In this document: positions 54,827 to 63,921 of the stretch, piece after piece
Position numbering within the stretch: position 1 is the first letter of the stretch
How the letters are laid out: the number at the start of each line of letters is the position of its first letter
Assembly: GCF_026013545.1 (NCBI RefSeq)
Contig: NZ_JAPDOG010000001.1
Location: 285,815-349,814 of the forward strand
Direction: 5' to 3'
DNA from: Defluviimonas salinarum
GTDB lineage: Bacteria > Pseudomonadota > Alphaproteobacteria > Rhodobacterales > Rhodobacteraceae
Length of the DNA stretch: 64,000 nt
Notes under the pieces: generated by a model
What the model was told of the DNA's origin: nothing
Seen by the model: only the letters and a program-made list of their open reading frames with translations
Database searches by the model: none
Position numbers and translations under genes: made by a program

Positions 54827-55858
54827 ATGCGTGTTTACAGCGATCTCGCCGCTGCGGTGGGCAACACCCCCCTGATCCGGCTCCGCAAGGTAAGCGAACT
54901 GACGGGGTGCGAGATCCTCGGCAAGGCGGAGTTCCTCAATCCCGGCCAGTCGGTGAAGGACCGCGCCGCGCTCTACATCATCCGCGACGCGGTGGCGAAG
55001 GGGCTCCTGAAGCCCGGCGGCACGATCGTCGAGGGCACCGCCGGCAACACCGGGATCGGGCTCGCGCTGGTCGGTGCCTCAATGGGATTCCGCACCGTCA
55101 TCGTGATCCCCGAGACCCAGAGCCAGGAGAAGAAGGACATGATCCGGCTCGCGGGTGCCGAACTGGTCCAGGTTCCGGCCGCGCCGTATAAGAACCCCAA
55201 CAACTATGTGCGCTATTCGGGCCGGCTTGCCGCGAAGCTTGCCGAGACCGAGCCGAACGGCGCGATCTGGGCCAACCAGTTCGACAACGTCGCCAACCGC
55301 CAGGCCCATGTCGAAACGACCGGGCCGGAGATCTGGGAGCAGACCGGCGGCCGGATCGACGGCTTCGTCTCGGCGGTCGGTTCGGGCGGCACGCTCGCCG
55401 GGGTGGCGATGGCGCTGCAGCCGAAGGGCGTGAAGATCGCGCTCGCCGATCCTGACGGCGCGGCGCTGCACAGCTATTACACGACCGGAGAACTGAAGGC
55501 CGAGGGCTCCTCGATCACCGAGGGGATCGGGCAGGGGCGGATCACCGCCAACCTTGAGGGCTTCCGCCCCGACATGTCCTTCAACATCCCCGATTCCGAG
55601 GCGCTGCCGATCGTCTTCGACCTGCTCGAAGAGGAAGGGCTCTGCATGGGCGGCTCGACCGGGATCAACGTTGCCGGCGCGATCCGCATGGCCCGCGAAA
55701 TGGGGCCGGGTCACACCATCGTCACGCCGCTTTGCGACTATGGCCAGCGGTACCAGTCGAAGCTCTTCAATCCCGATTTCCTGCGGGCGAAGGGGCTGCC
55801 GGTGCCTCACTGGCTCGACAAGGCGGCGCGCGCGCTGCCGAGCGTGTTCGAAGACTGA
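54827..55858 (+). CDS. cysK: Cysteine synthase A
   Basis: 343-aa PLP enzyme, O-acetylserine (thiol)-lyase. PLP Lys in NPGQSVKDRAALYII, TAGNTGIGLAL (asparagine loop), SGGTLAGVAMAL (phosphate loop). AGGAGG 10 bases before ATG 54827. Lies directly after trgAB, as in Rhodobacter, linking thiol supply to oxyanion stress. Longer in-frame start at 54800 unlikely. Confidence 0.95.
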   Translation: MRVYSDLAAAVGNTPLIRLRKVSELTGCEILGKAEFLNPGQSVKDRAALYIIRDAVAKGLLKPGGTIVEGTAGNTGIGLALVGASMGFRTVIVIPETQSQEKKDMIRLAGAELVQVPAAPYKNPNNYVRYSGRLAAKLAETEPNGAIWANQFDNVANRQAHVETTGPEIWEQTGGRIDGFVSAVGSGGTLAGVAMALQPKGVKIALADPDGAALHSYYTTGELKAEGSSITEGIGQGRITANLEGFRPDMSFNIPDSEALPIVFDLLEEEGLCMGGSTGINVAGAIRMAREMGPGHTIVTPLCDYGQRYQSKLFNPDFLRAKGLPVPHWLDKAARALPSVFED

Positions 55859-58302
55859 TGCGCTGGTTCCGGCTCCTCCTGCTGGCGCTGGTTCTCGGCG
55901 CGGCGCCTGCGGCCGTACTCACGCTGCTTCCCGTGGCGGCCGCGGCGCAACAGGCGGTCGAAGAGCCCGATTACGATGACTGGGAGACCGACGCGAAACT
56001 CGCGGAAGCGGCCCTGGCCGCGAAGGCGGCGAGCAATCAGGCTTTCGAGATTTTGCGCGAGAAGCTCGTCGGCTGGCGGGCGAAGTTTTCCGCCGCTCAA
56101 AGCGCCAATGCCGCCCAGATCGACACGGTGAAGGACCAGATCGCTGCGCTTGGCCCGGCGCCGAGTGAGGAAAAGCCGGACGCGCCCGAGATTGCCACCC
56201 GTCGCAAGGCGCTGAACGACCAGCTCTCGCAGCTGCAGGCGCCGGGGCTGGAGGCAGAGGAGGCGCGCAGTCGTGCCGACGGCCTGATCCGCCAGATCGA
56301 CGCGGTGATCCGCGCCCGGCAGGCCTCGGAGCTTCTGCGGCTGTCACCAACGCCGGTCAATCCGGGCAACTGGCCGGCCGGGTTCGCGGTGCTGACCGAA
56401 GGGCTCAAGACGCTTTTGTCGGAGACCCGCGAGGCTTGGCAGAACCCGGTGCGGCGGACCGAACTGCAGAACAACCTGCCGGTGATCCTGTTGTACCTCG
56501 CGATCGCCGGCGTCCTCATGCTGCGCGGGCCGCAGTTCATGGAGCGGCTGGTCACGCGGATTGCAACCGGCGATTCGATCCGCCGGCGCAATATCGCTGC
56601 GGCGATCCTGTCGCTCGGCCAGGTGGTGGTTCCGGTCGGCGGCATGGTGCTGCTCGTGCTCGCGATCGAGAACACCAGTATGACCGGAACGCGCAGCGGG
56701 GCGCTGGTCGGCGCGTTGCCCCGGGCGGCTTTCCTCTTCTTCACGACCCGCTGGATCGGAAGCTGGCTCTTTCGCGTCGAGGGAGGTGCGTTTCTGACGG
56801 AACGCCCGCTGGAGGCGCGGTTCCATGTGAACATGATCGCGCTGATGCTGGCGCTGGAGGCGTTGCGCACCGCGTTCATCACCGAGGTTCGACCGCCCTT
56901 GTCGATGGCCGCGCAGGCGGTCTGGGCGGCGCCGTTCGTCTGTATCGTCGCGGTGTTCCTGTTCCGGCTCGGCCAGCTCATCCGCCCGCGATCAGGCATG
57001 ATTGCGGTGACCGACGGCGGAGTGGAATTCCGCAAGCGGATCCTGCGCCTCGTCGGCACGGCGGTGATCGTCGTGTCGGTGCTGGCGCCGGCGCTGGCGC
57101 TCATCGGCTATGTCGCGGCGGCAAACGCGCTAATCTGGCCGACGGCCAAATCGCTCGGCCTTATGGGCCTGATCCTTCTGCTGCAACGCTTCGTATCCGA
57201 CGTCTATCTCGTTGTCACCGGCCGTGGCGAGGAGGGGCGCGAGGCGCTGTTCCCGGTCCTCACCGGATTTGCGTTGACGCTGCTGGCGCTGCCGGTCTTC
57301 GCGCTGATCTGGGGGGCGCGGGTCGCGGACCTGTCCGAAGCCTGGACCCGGTTCAGCCAGGGCATCACGATGGGAGGAATCCGGCTGTCGCCGACGGTCA
57401 TGATCACCTTCCTGCTGATCTTCCTGATCGGCTTCATGATCACGCGGATGACGCAGGCGGCGCTCAAGGCGGCGGTGCTGCCGCGCACCCGGCTCGACAA
57501 GGGCGTGCAGAACGCGCTCATCTCCGGGATCGGCTATGTCGGGATCTTCCTCGCCGCGCTGGTCGCGATCACCGGCGCCGGCATCGACCTGTCGTCGCTT
57601 GCCATCGTTGCCGGTGCGCTCTCGGTCGGTATCGGCTTTGGCCTGCAGAACATCGTCTCGAATTTCGTCGCGGGCATCATCCTGCTGATCGAGCGGCCGA
57701 TCTCGGAAGGCGACATGATCGACGTCAACGGGCAGTTCGGCACCGTGAAGGGGATCTCTGTTCGCTCCACCTGGATCGAGACTTTCGACCGGACCGACGT
57801 GATCGTGCCGAACGCCGATCTCGTTTCGGGCGTGGTGACGAACCTCACGCGTGGCAACCTCACCGGGCGGCTGATCGTTCCGGTCGGCGTCGCCTATGGC
57901 AGCGACACCCGCAGGGTGCAGGCGATCCTGTTGGAGATAGCAGAAGCGCAGCCGCTGGTGATGGTCGATCCCGCGCCCTCGGTGCAGTTCGTGGCGCTCG
58001 GCGCGGATAGTTTGAACTTCGAGATCCGGGCAATCCTGTCGGACGTGAACTACAAGCTCGACGTGCAGACCGAGATCCTGCACGAGGTCACCGAACGCTT
58101 CGCTGCAGAGGGGATCGAGATTCCCTTCGCGCAGCGCGACCTCTGGATCCGCAATCCCGAGGCGCTCGTCGGGAGCCAGTCGGTGCCCCGACGGAGCGGA
58201 CCGAAGCAGGCTGAGGCGAAGCCGTCATCACAAGGTCCGGCCGACAGCTTTCTCGTTCACAACGATCCTGATGGTGATGGCGGCGACGGTGACGACCTAT
58301 GA
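55858..58302 (+). CDS. DUF3772/MscS-type mechanosensitive channel
   Basis: 814 aa. Signal peptide (about 1-28), periplasmic DUF3772-like coiled region (about 40-190), around 10 membrane helices, then the MscS core: pore helix LAIVAGALSVGIGFGLQNIV followed by SNFVAGIILLIERPISEGDM and the beta domain. Releases solutes under osmotic downshock. Its ATG shares a base with the cysK stop (TGATG), hence coupled. Confidence 0.9.
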   Translation: MRWFRLLLLALVLGAAPAAVLTLLPVAAAAQQAVEEPDYDDWETDAKLAEAALAAKAASNQAFEILREKLVGWRAKFSAAQSANAAQIDTVKDQIAALGPAPSEEKPDAPEIATRRKALNDQLSQLQAPGLEAEEARSRADGLIRQIDAVIRARQASELLRLSPTPVNPGNWPAGFAVLTEGLKTLLSETREAWQNPVRRTELQNNLPVILLYLAIAGVLMLRGPQFMERLVTRIATGDSIRRRNIAAAILSLGQVVVPVGGMVLLVLAIENTSMTGTRSGALVGALPRAAFLFFTTRWIGSWLFRVEGGAFLTERPLEARFHVNMIALMLALEALRTAFITEVRPPLSMAAQAVWAAPFVCIVAVFLFRLGQLIRPRSGMIAVTDGGVEFRKRILRLVGTAVIVVSVLAPALALIGYVAAANALIWPTAKSLGLMGLILLLQRFVSDVYLVVTGRGEEGREALFPVLTGFALTLLALPVFALIWGARVADLSEAWTRFSQGITMGGIRLSPTVMITFLLIFLIGFMITRMTQAALKAAVLPRTRLDKGVQNALISGIGYVGIFLAALVAITGAGIDLSSLAIVAGALSVGIGFGLQNIVSNFVAGIILLIERPISEGDMIDVNGQFGTVKGISVRSTWIETFDRTDVIVPNADLVSGVVTNLTRGNLTGRLIVPVGVAYGSDTRRVQAILLEIAEAQPLVMVDPAPSVQFVALGADSLNFEIRAILSDVNYKLDVQTEILHEVTERFAAEGIEIPFAQRDLWIRNPEALVGSQSVPRRSGPKQAEAKPSSQGPADSFLVHNDPDGDGGDGDDL

Positions 58303-59021
58303 CTTCGCACCTTCTCTTTCGTGACGATCCTTATCTGCGCAAGGCACCGGCCCGCGTCACGGGTCTGACCCCCGAGGGCGGGATCGTGGTCGACGCGAGC
58401 CTCTTCTATCCGACCGGCGGCGGTCAGCCGGGGGACGCGGGATGGCTCGACTGGGACGGCGGAGAGGTCGCCATATCCACCGCGATCAAGGGGGAGGGCG
58501 GTGCCGTGGTCCTCGTCCCCGAAACGCCGGGGGCGCTGCCGCCGGCAGGTGCGTCGGTGCTGCAACGGCTCGACTGGGAGCGTCGTTACCGGCACATGCG
58601 GGTGCATACCGGGTTGCATCTTCTGTCGGTCGTGATCCCGCTGCCGGTGACCGGCGGCCAGGTCGGCGATCGGAAGGGCCGGCTCGACTTCGACATGCCG
58701 GAGCCACCCGAAGACGTGGCGGCACTGGAAGAGCAACTGAACGCGCTGGTGGCCCGCGATCTGAAGGTGGGCGAGGACTGGATCACCGACGCTGAACTTG
58801 CCGCCAATCCGGGTCTCGTCAAGACCATGTCCGTCGCGCCGCCGGTGGGGCAGGGGCGGGTCAGGCTGATCCGGATCGGAGCGGGCGCCGACCAGGTGGA
58901 CCTGCAACCCTGCGGCGGCACCCATGTCGGACGCACGGGCGAGATCGGGCACGTGACGATTGGCAAGCTCGAGAAGAAGGGCCGGCAGAATCGACGTGTC
59001 AGCGTCTTCCTGTCGGATTGA
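58299..59021 (+). CDS. AlaX-type alanyl-tRNA editing protein
   Basis: 240-aa stand-alone editing domain. Zinc ligands: His103 and His107 (RVHTGLH) and Cys/His of QPCGGTHVGRTGEIG. FYPTGGGQPGDAGWL is the N-terminal AlaX-M signature. Hydrolyses mischarged Ser- or Gly-tRNA-Ala. Overlaps the channel gene by 4 bp (ATGA). Confidence 0.92.
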   Translation: MTSHLLFRDDPYLRKAPARVTGLTPEGGIVVDASLFYPTGGGQPGDAGWLDWDGGEVAISTAIKGEGGAVVLVPETPGALPPAGASVLQRLDWERRYRHMRVHTGLHLLSVVIPLPVTGGQVGDRKGRLDFDMPEPPEDVAALEEQLNALVARDLKVGEDWITDAELAANPGLVKTMSVAPPVGQGRVRLIRIGAGADQVDLQPCGGTHVGRTGEIGHVTIGKLEKKGRQNRRVSVFLSD

Positions 59022-59241
59022 ACGCCGCCGCCAAGGCCGCTTGACGAATTTCTGCAACGCGGCATACTCCGCCGACGGGTATATCGCATCGAGTCGTTCT
59101 GCCTGACGTGACCGGTCTTCCCACAGAGCGTCTCCTGCCTGACGCGATTATTCGGAGCCCCGCGGTGCCCTGGCACCCAACCTGTCCGAACAGCTGCTTG
59201 GCGATGTCCGGTAACGGCATGCCGGCGGAGCAAAACAGCAA

Positions 59242-61179
59242 ATGCCCCAGTCCGTACTTGCCCCGATCACCGGGGCCAGCGCCCATGCGGCGCCGCGCGA
59301 CGTCGTGAGCGATGGACATCACGAGCCCAGCAGGAGCCTGGCCACCCTGACGCTCGGCGCGATCGGCGTCGTCTATGGCGACATCGGCACCTCGCCGCTC
59401 TACGCGCTGCGCGAGGTATTGCGGCCGGTGGCTCAGGACGGGCTAGTGCGATCCGAGGTCATCGGCGTGATCTCGCTCCTGATCTGGGCGCTGATCATCA
59501 TCGTCACGGTCAAGTACGTCCTGATCCTGCTGCGCGCGGATAACCAGGGCGAGGGCGGCATTCTCGCGCTCTACACGCTCGCACGGCTGGCGATCGGACG
59601 GCGCTCGATTTCCGTCCTCGTGCTCGGCATTCTCGGTGCGGCCCTCTTCTTCGGCGACGCGGTGATCACGCCCGCGATCTCGGTGCTGTCGGCCGTCGAG
59701 GAGATCGGCCTTGTCGCTCCACATTTCCAATCCTTCGTTCTGCCGGTCACGATCGGTATCCTGATCGCGCTCTTTGGGATCCAGAGCTACGGTACCGGCG
59801 CAATCGCCTTTGCCTTCGGCCCGATCACCGTGGTCTGGTTTCTGACGATGGGCATCACCGGGGCGCTGCAGCTCGCGGCCGAACCCGGCGTCCTCGCGGC
59901 TTTCGATCCCCGCTTTGCCATCAGCTTCCTGATCGAGCACCGTCTGCTCGCCTTCGTGGTGCTGGGCGCGATCTTCCTGGCCGTGACCGGGGCCGAGGCG
60001 CTTTACGCCGATCTCGGCCATTTCGGACGCCGGCCGATCATGCTCGCTTGGTTCGCGCTTGTGTTCCCGGCGCTGGTTCTCAACTACCTCGGTCAGGGGG
60101 CGCTGGTCCTGCGCGACCCTTCCGCACTTGCGAACCCGTTCTTCCACCTGGTGCCGCCCGCTCTCCTGCCTGCGCTCGTCGCACTTGCCACCGCCGCGAC
60201 CGTCATCGCCGCCCAGGCGGTGATCACCGGCGCGTTCTCCATGGCGCGCGCCGCCATCCAGCTTGGCCTGCTGCCGCGCCTGACGATCCGGCACACGTCG
60301 GAATCGCAAAGCGGGCAGATCTATCTGCCCGCCGTCAACGCGCTCCTGCTGATCGGGGTGCTGTCGTTCGTGTTCGGCTTCGGCACGTCCGAGGCGCTCG
60401 CTTCGGCCTATGGCATCGCGGTCACCGGCGCGATGCTGGTGGACACCGTGCTGGCCGTGGTCTTTGCAAGTCGCGGATGGCGTATCCCGCTTTTCGTTTC
60501 GATCCTCGTGGCGGTCCCGTTCCTGGTGCTGGAGACGGCGTTTTTCGGGTCCAACCTGCTCAAGATATTTGATGGCGGTTACGTGCCCGTCCTGATCGCA
60601 TCTGGTCTCGGCCTCGTGATGGCAAGCTGGTGGCGCGGTACGCAACTGTCCCTCGCGCTGAGCCAGAAACAGAAGGTGGATCTTGAGAGCTTTGCCACGT
60701 CGATGCTCACGAGTTCGGCCCAGGTCGTGCCAGGGGTGGCAATGTTCTTCACCTCGAACGCGAGCTCGGTCCCGCCGGCACTCCTGCACAATCTCAAACA
60801 CAACCGGGTCATGCATGCGCGTAACATCATCGTGACCGTCGAGACGGCGCGGGTGCCGCATGTCGGCGACGAGGAACGCGCGGAGTACCAGGAAATCAAC
60901 GAACGCTTCGCCCGGCTAAGGCTTCGCTTCGGCTTCATGGAGACGCCGAACGTGACCCGCGCGCTCGGCCAGGCCCGCCGCGAAGGATTGAAGTTCGTCG
61001 TCATGGAGACCTCGTTCTTCCTCGGCCGCCGCAAGGTGGTTCTAGGCGCCCGTGCCGGGGTATTGCGCCTGCTTGACAGGATCTACATCGCCCTCACGCG
61101 TGTCGCCGCGGATCCGTCAGATTTCTATCGCCTCCCGCGGGACCGGGTGGTCGAACTCGGCGCGCGGATGACCGTATAG
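59242..61179 (+). CDS. kup: Kup potassium uptake transporter
   Basis: 645 aa, 12 membrane helices then a cytoplasmic C-terminal domain. Signatures: LGAIGVVYGDIGTSPLYALR and DNQGEGGILALYTLAR (first helices), FFGDAVITPAISVLSAVEEI. H+/K+ symport. ATG 59242 has GGAG 12 bases upstream. The 220 bp before it contain a perfect hairpin GGTGCCCTGGCACC at 59165-59178 but no recognised riboswitch. Confidence 0.94.
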   Translation: MPQSVLAPITGASAHAAPRDVVSDGHHEPSRSLATLTLGAIGVVYGDIGTSPLYALREVLRPVAQDGLVRSEVIGVISLLIWALIIIVTVKYVLILLRADNQGEGGILALYTLARLAIGRRSISVLVLGILGAALFFGDAVITPAISVLSAVEEIGLVAPHFQSFVLPVTIGILIALFGIQSYGTGAIAFAFGPITVVWFLTMGITGALQLAAEPGVLAAFDPRFAISFLIEHRLLAFVVLGAIFLAVTGAEALYADLGHFGRRPIMLAWFALVFPALVLNYLGQGALVLRDPSALANPFFHLVPPALLPALVALATAATVIAAQAVITGAFSMARAAIQLGLLPRLTIRHTSESQSGQIYLPAVNALLLIGVLSFVFGFGTSEALASAYGIAVTGAMLVDTVLAVVFASRGWRIPLFVSILVAVPFLVLETAFFGSNLLKIFDGGYVPVLIASGLGLVMASWWRGTQLSLALSQKQKVDLESFATSMLTSSAQVVPGVAMFFTSNASSVPPALLHNLKHNRVMHARNIIVTVETARVPHVGDEERAEYQEINERFARLRLRFGFMETPNVTRALGQARREGLKFVVMETSFFLGRRKVVLGARAGVLRLLDRIYIALTRVAADPSDFYRLPRDRVVELGARMTV

Positions 61180-61235
61180 TTTTCGCCGACGGCCCCTTGC
61201 ACAACGCCATGCGCCGCGTATAAACAGCGCCGAAC

Positions 61236-61325
61236 GGAGAGGTGGCCGAGTGGTCGAAGGCGCACGCCTGGAAAGTGTGTAGGCGGGGAACCGTCTCGAG
61301 GGTTCGAATCCCTCTCTCTCCGCCA
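61236..61325 (+). tRNA. tRNA-Ser (anticodon GGA)
   Basis: 90 nt with encoded CCA and a long variable arm. Acceptor GGAGAGG pairs with TCTCTCC; anticodon loop CUGGAAA gives GGA. Followed by its own terminator. Confidence 0.97.
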
Positions 61326-61350
61326 TTTGCACAGTGCAAACCCGAAAACA

Positions 61351-61375
61351 GGTCCCTCGCGGGGCCTTTTTCTTT
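61351..61375 (+). terminator. Terminator of tRNA-Ser
   Basis: GGTCCC-TCGC-GGGGCC hairpin (one G-U pair) followed by TTTTTCTTT, 25 bp past the tRNA. Confidence 0.75.
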
Positions 61376-61674
61376 ATGTGCCAAAGGGGTTTGCAGGAAC
61401 CGTCCGCCTTTCGGAGACGGCCCAGCCGCGCGAGATCGGTCTCCGAACGCCCAGCGTCTCTTTCTACCCGCCTTTCGCTCTCGGCGAGACGGATTCAAAA
61501 TCCCCATATCTTTCAGTGAACTGATCAGGTCGCGCTGCACCCGTATTTCGCTGGTTCCGGCTTGTCTCAAAACAGATGAAGGCGCGACACGGGCGGCGTG
61601 GTCGTTGGTATGTCTTGGGAGTTTTGCGCGAAGTCTGTGATGACAAACGCAGTTTGCGCCCCTAGCCTGGCGCG
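61376..61674. other. Gene-free stretch after tRNA-Ser
   Basis: No supported gene on either strand. It bridges the core chromosome and the accessory genes that follow; no second copy of the tRNA 3' end is seen before the window ends. Confidence 0.4.
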
Positions 61675-62511
61675 ATGTCGAACGGGGCCTGGACTGATCA
61701 AGAAAACGACCTGATCGTCGCGGATTACTTCGCGATGCTGGCCGACGACGTCTGTGGTCGCTCTTACAACAAGGCTGAGCACCGGCGCCGACTTCTGCCG
61801 CTGTTGAACGGACGCTCCGAGGGATCGGTCGAGTTCAAGCACCAGAACATCAGCGCCGTGCTGAAGGGGCTGGGTGAGGACTGGATCCCGGGCTACAAGC
61901 CTGCCTTCAATTTTCAGATGACGCTGGTGGACGCTGTGGCGCGTTGGCTGGCGCTGAACTCGGTGTGGCTCGGCCGCCATTCGGGTGCCGGAGCGCCGAC
62001 AGGCCTCGCGGAGGCGCGGCCGATCTGGATCGGGCCGCCGCCTACGCTGTCGAACCAGCCGCCGCCGCAGGAGCTGGAGCAGATGCTGCACATCGCCCGC
62101 AAATTCGATGTCGCGGCGAGAGACGAACGAAACCGCGCCCTCGGCCGTGCCGGTGAGGAACGCGTGCTGGCGCACGAACGGGCCGCCCTGAAATCAGCGG
62201 GCCGCGACGATCTTGCGCGCAAGGTCCGGTGGGTGTCGGAGGAGGATGGCGATGGTGCCGGCTACGATATCGCGAGTTTCGCGCCGGACGGCCGTCCGCG
62301 CCTGATCGAGGTGAAGACGACGAATGGCTGGGAGCGCACGCCTTTTCATATCAGCCGCAACGAGCTGGCTGTGGCCGAGGAGCGGCGCTCGCAATGGTCC
62401 CTGTTCCGGCTCTGGAACTTCGCGCGCGAACCGAAGGCGTTCGAATTGCATCCGCCGCTGGACGCGCATGTCTCGCTGACCGCGACGTCCTTTCAGGCGA
62501 GTTTTCATTGA
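61675..62511 (+). CDS. DUF3883-domain protein (nuclease-fold candidate)
   Basis: 278 aa. The N-terminal part is a helical DNA-binding-like region (WTDQENDLIVADYFAMLADD, YNKAEHRRRLLPLLNGRSEG). The C-terminal DUF3883 (about 160-278) has GYDIASFAPDGRPRLIEVKT: Asp then Glu-x-Lys spaced like a PD-(D/E)xK nuclease core. Such proteins occur in restriction and defence islands. Catalytic status is inference. Confidence 0.8.
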   Translation: MSNGAWTDQENDLIVADYFAMLADDVCGRSYNKAEHRRRLLPLLNGRSEGSVEFKHQNISAVLKGLGEDWIPGYKPAFNFQMTLVDAVARWLALNSVWLGRHSGAGAPTGLAEARPIWIGPPPTLSNQPPPQELEQMLHIARKFDVAARDERNRALGRAGEERVLAHERAALKSAGRDDLARKVRWVSEEDGDGAGYDIASFAPDGRPRLIEVKTTNGWERTPFHISRNELAVAEERRSQWSLFRLWNFAREPKAFELHPPLDAHVSLTATSFQASFH

Positions 62512-62581
62512 AGCACACAGCGGATGATCGAGACATCAGGGATTGGCCAGTGCATCGATAGCCGCGCATCGACACAAACTT

Positions 62582-62860
62582 CTAAATGTGACCGGCGTCG
62601 TTTATAATTTTCTCATAGTTCTCGTGACTTAACGTGCATTCGACCAGCTGCTGAAACTGCGCCTTTGTAAGTTTGCACTGTCGCGCCATCTGAGCCACAA
62701 GCGGCGACCCTAACGTCTTATATTTTGAGCCAAAAGATGTCTTGGTATTTACAATCGTCTTCTTCCCGTTCTTATCAAAGAATTGATAGTACGAGTGATC
62801 GGTATTGTTCTTCTGGAAGCCCTTGCGCAGAAGTGCCGATTCAACGTCATCTCTCTGCAT
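62582..62860 (-). CDS. HicA-like small protein
   Basis: 92 aa. HicA-type pattern: LLRKGFQKNNTDHSYYQFFD (His in the dsRNA-binding loop), then GKKTIVNTKTSFGSKYKTLG and LVAQMARQCKLTKAQFQQLV. HicA proteins are mRNA interferases; here the neighbour is not a HicB antitoxin. It is 5 bp downstream of the 351-aa gene in the same operon. Confidence 0.7.
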   Translation of the reverse strand: MQRDDVESALLRKGFQKNNTDHSYYQFFDKNGKKTIVNTKTSFGSKYKTLGSPLVAQMARQCKLTKAQFQQLVECTLSHENYEKIINDAGHI

Positions 62861-62865
62861 GGCAA

Positions 62866-63921
62866 CTACTCACTGTCCATTGAAAATCGCGCTCGTAAAT
62901 TATTTGCAAGCTCAATAGCCTTAGGTGACAGCGCATCGTCATTCTCTTGGGCGTACTCAAGCCAAAGCATCCGAAGCGCTTCGTCGATTTCGTCTTCAAG
63001 TGCAGGCCTTGTTTCTGCACAAACCAAAATCTCGAAATCACTCGAGGATGAAAGCATGCCGCTATCCTCATCGAGCTCGATCTCGAAGTTTAGTGGAGGA
63101 ACGACCGAGATGACGCTTCCAGCGACTTCAAACTGCTTGATCGCAATCGGAGAGAGGTCGAGTTCGGTGACGTCGTCAACGTCAGAAATCAGCGTTGGAT
63201 CATTCTTTTCATTATACTGAATGTTCCCATGAATCTGGATTAGGCCCCTGGCATTCTCCAGCAGCGTCGGCTCGAAATCATCCTGGTAAACGGCTTGGAC
63301 CGTATTTCCACTCAATAGTTTGAGAGATAGTGACCTTTGGACAAAATCCATCTTCACGAGCGTCCCGGTCAGGTAACCGGGGGTTTCTCCAAACTCATGA
63401 ACCTTACCCGATGATTCAATTCGTTCGATCTTATCAAGCGCGTTCTTCCCGCCGAAAAGCCGATTGTGCCTGTAGTCCTCAATGGAAAGCACCAGCCCCG
63501 ATCTCTTAGGCGGCTGAGCAGCCTTGTATCGTTTCAGGATCGCAGACCGATAGATGTGGTCAGGGACGATTTGGCTAACCTTCGCGGAATCCTCTGCCTC
63601 AATCGCCTCGCTGAGAACCCTGAATTTATGCGCGACTGATTTTATTTCGTCTTCGTTAAAAAAATCGTCGGAAGGATCGCCAATCTCCTGCGGCAGCGCA
63701 TATCCACCGTTCTCGGGGACTTGGCAGATTATCGCGAAAGTCTTTTCAATCTCCCGTGAAACCCTTGCGCGCTGCTTCATAACGTTTCCACGTTCTTGCT
63801 TTGCCAAGAGATAAACGATTTGCTGAATGTTTTCCAAGGCGCGCACCATAACCTGTGCTGGTACGGTGTGCCCTATTGTCTTTGGGCCTTCAAAATGCAG
63901 GCGAATGTTTCTATCGTCCAT
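62866..63921 (-). CDS. Unknown 351-aa protein paired with HicA-like gene
   Basis: Soluble. N-terminal DRNIRLHFEGPKTIGHTVPA then AQVMVRALENIQQIVYLLAK, a middle region with long helices, YLTGTLVKMDFVQRSLSLKL (beta), GNIQYNEKNDPTLISDVDDV and an acidic tail. No known catalytic motif. A/T-rich relative to the core, consistent with recent acquisition. Its N-terminal strand-helix layout and C-terminal beta part resemble those of the satellite's 278-aa cargo protein. Function unknown. Confidence 0.75.
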   Translation of the reverse strand: MDDRNIRLHFEGPKTIGHTVPAQVMVRALENIQQIVYLLAKQERGNVMKQRARVSREIEKTFAIICQVPENGGYALPQEIGDPSDDFFNEDEIKSVAHKFRVLSEAIEAEDSAKVSQIVPDHIYRSAILKRYKAAQPPKRSGLVLSIEDYRHNRLFGGKNALDKIERIESSGKVHEFGETPGYLTGTLVKMDFVQRSLSLKLLSGNTVQAVYQDDFEPTLLENARGLIQIHGNIQYNEKNDPTLISDVDDVTELDLSPIAIKQFEVAGSVISVVPPLNFEIELDEDSGMLSSSSDFEILVCAETRPALEDEIDEALRMLWLEYAQENDDALSPKAIELANNLRARFSMDSE

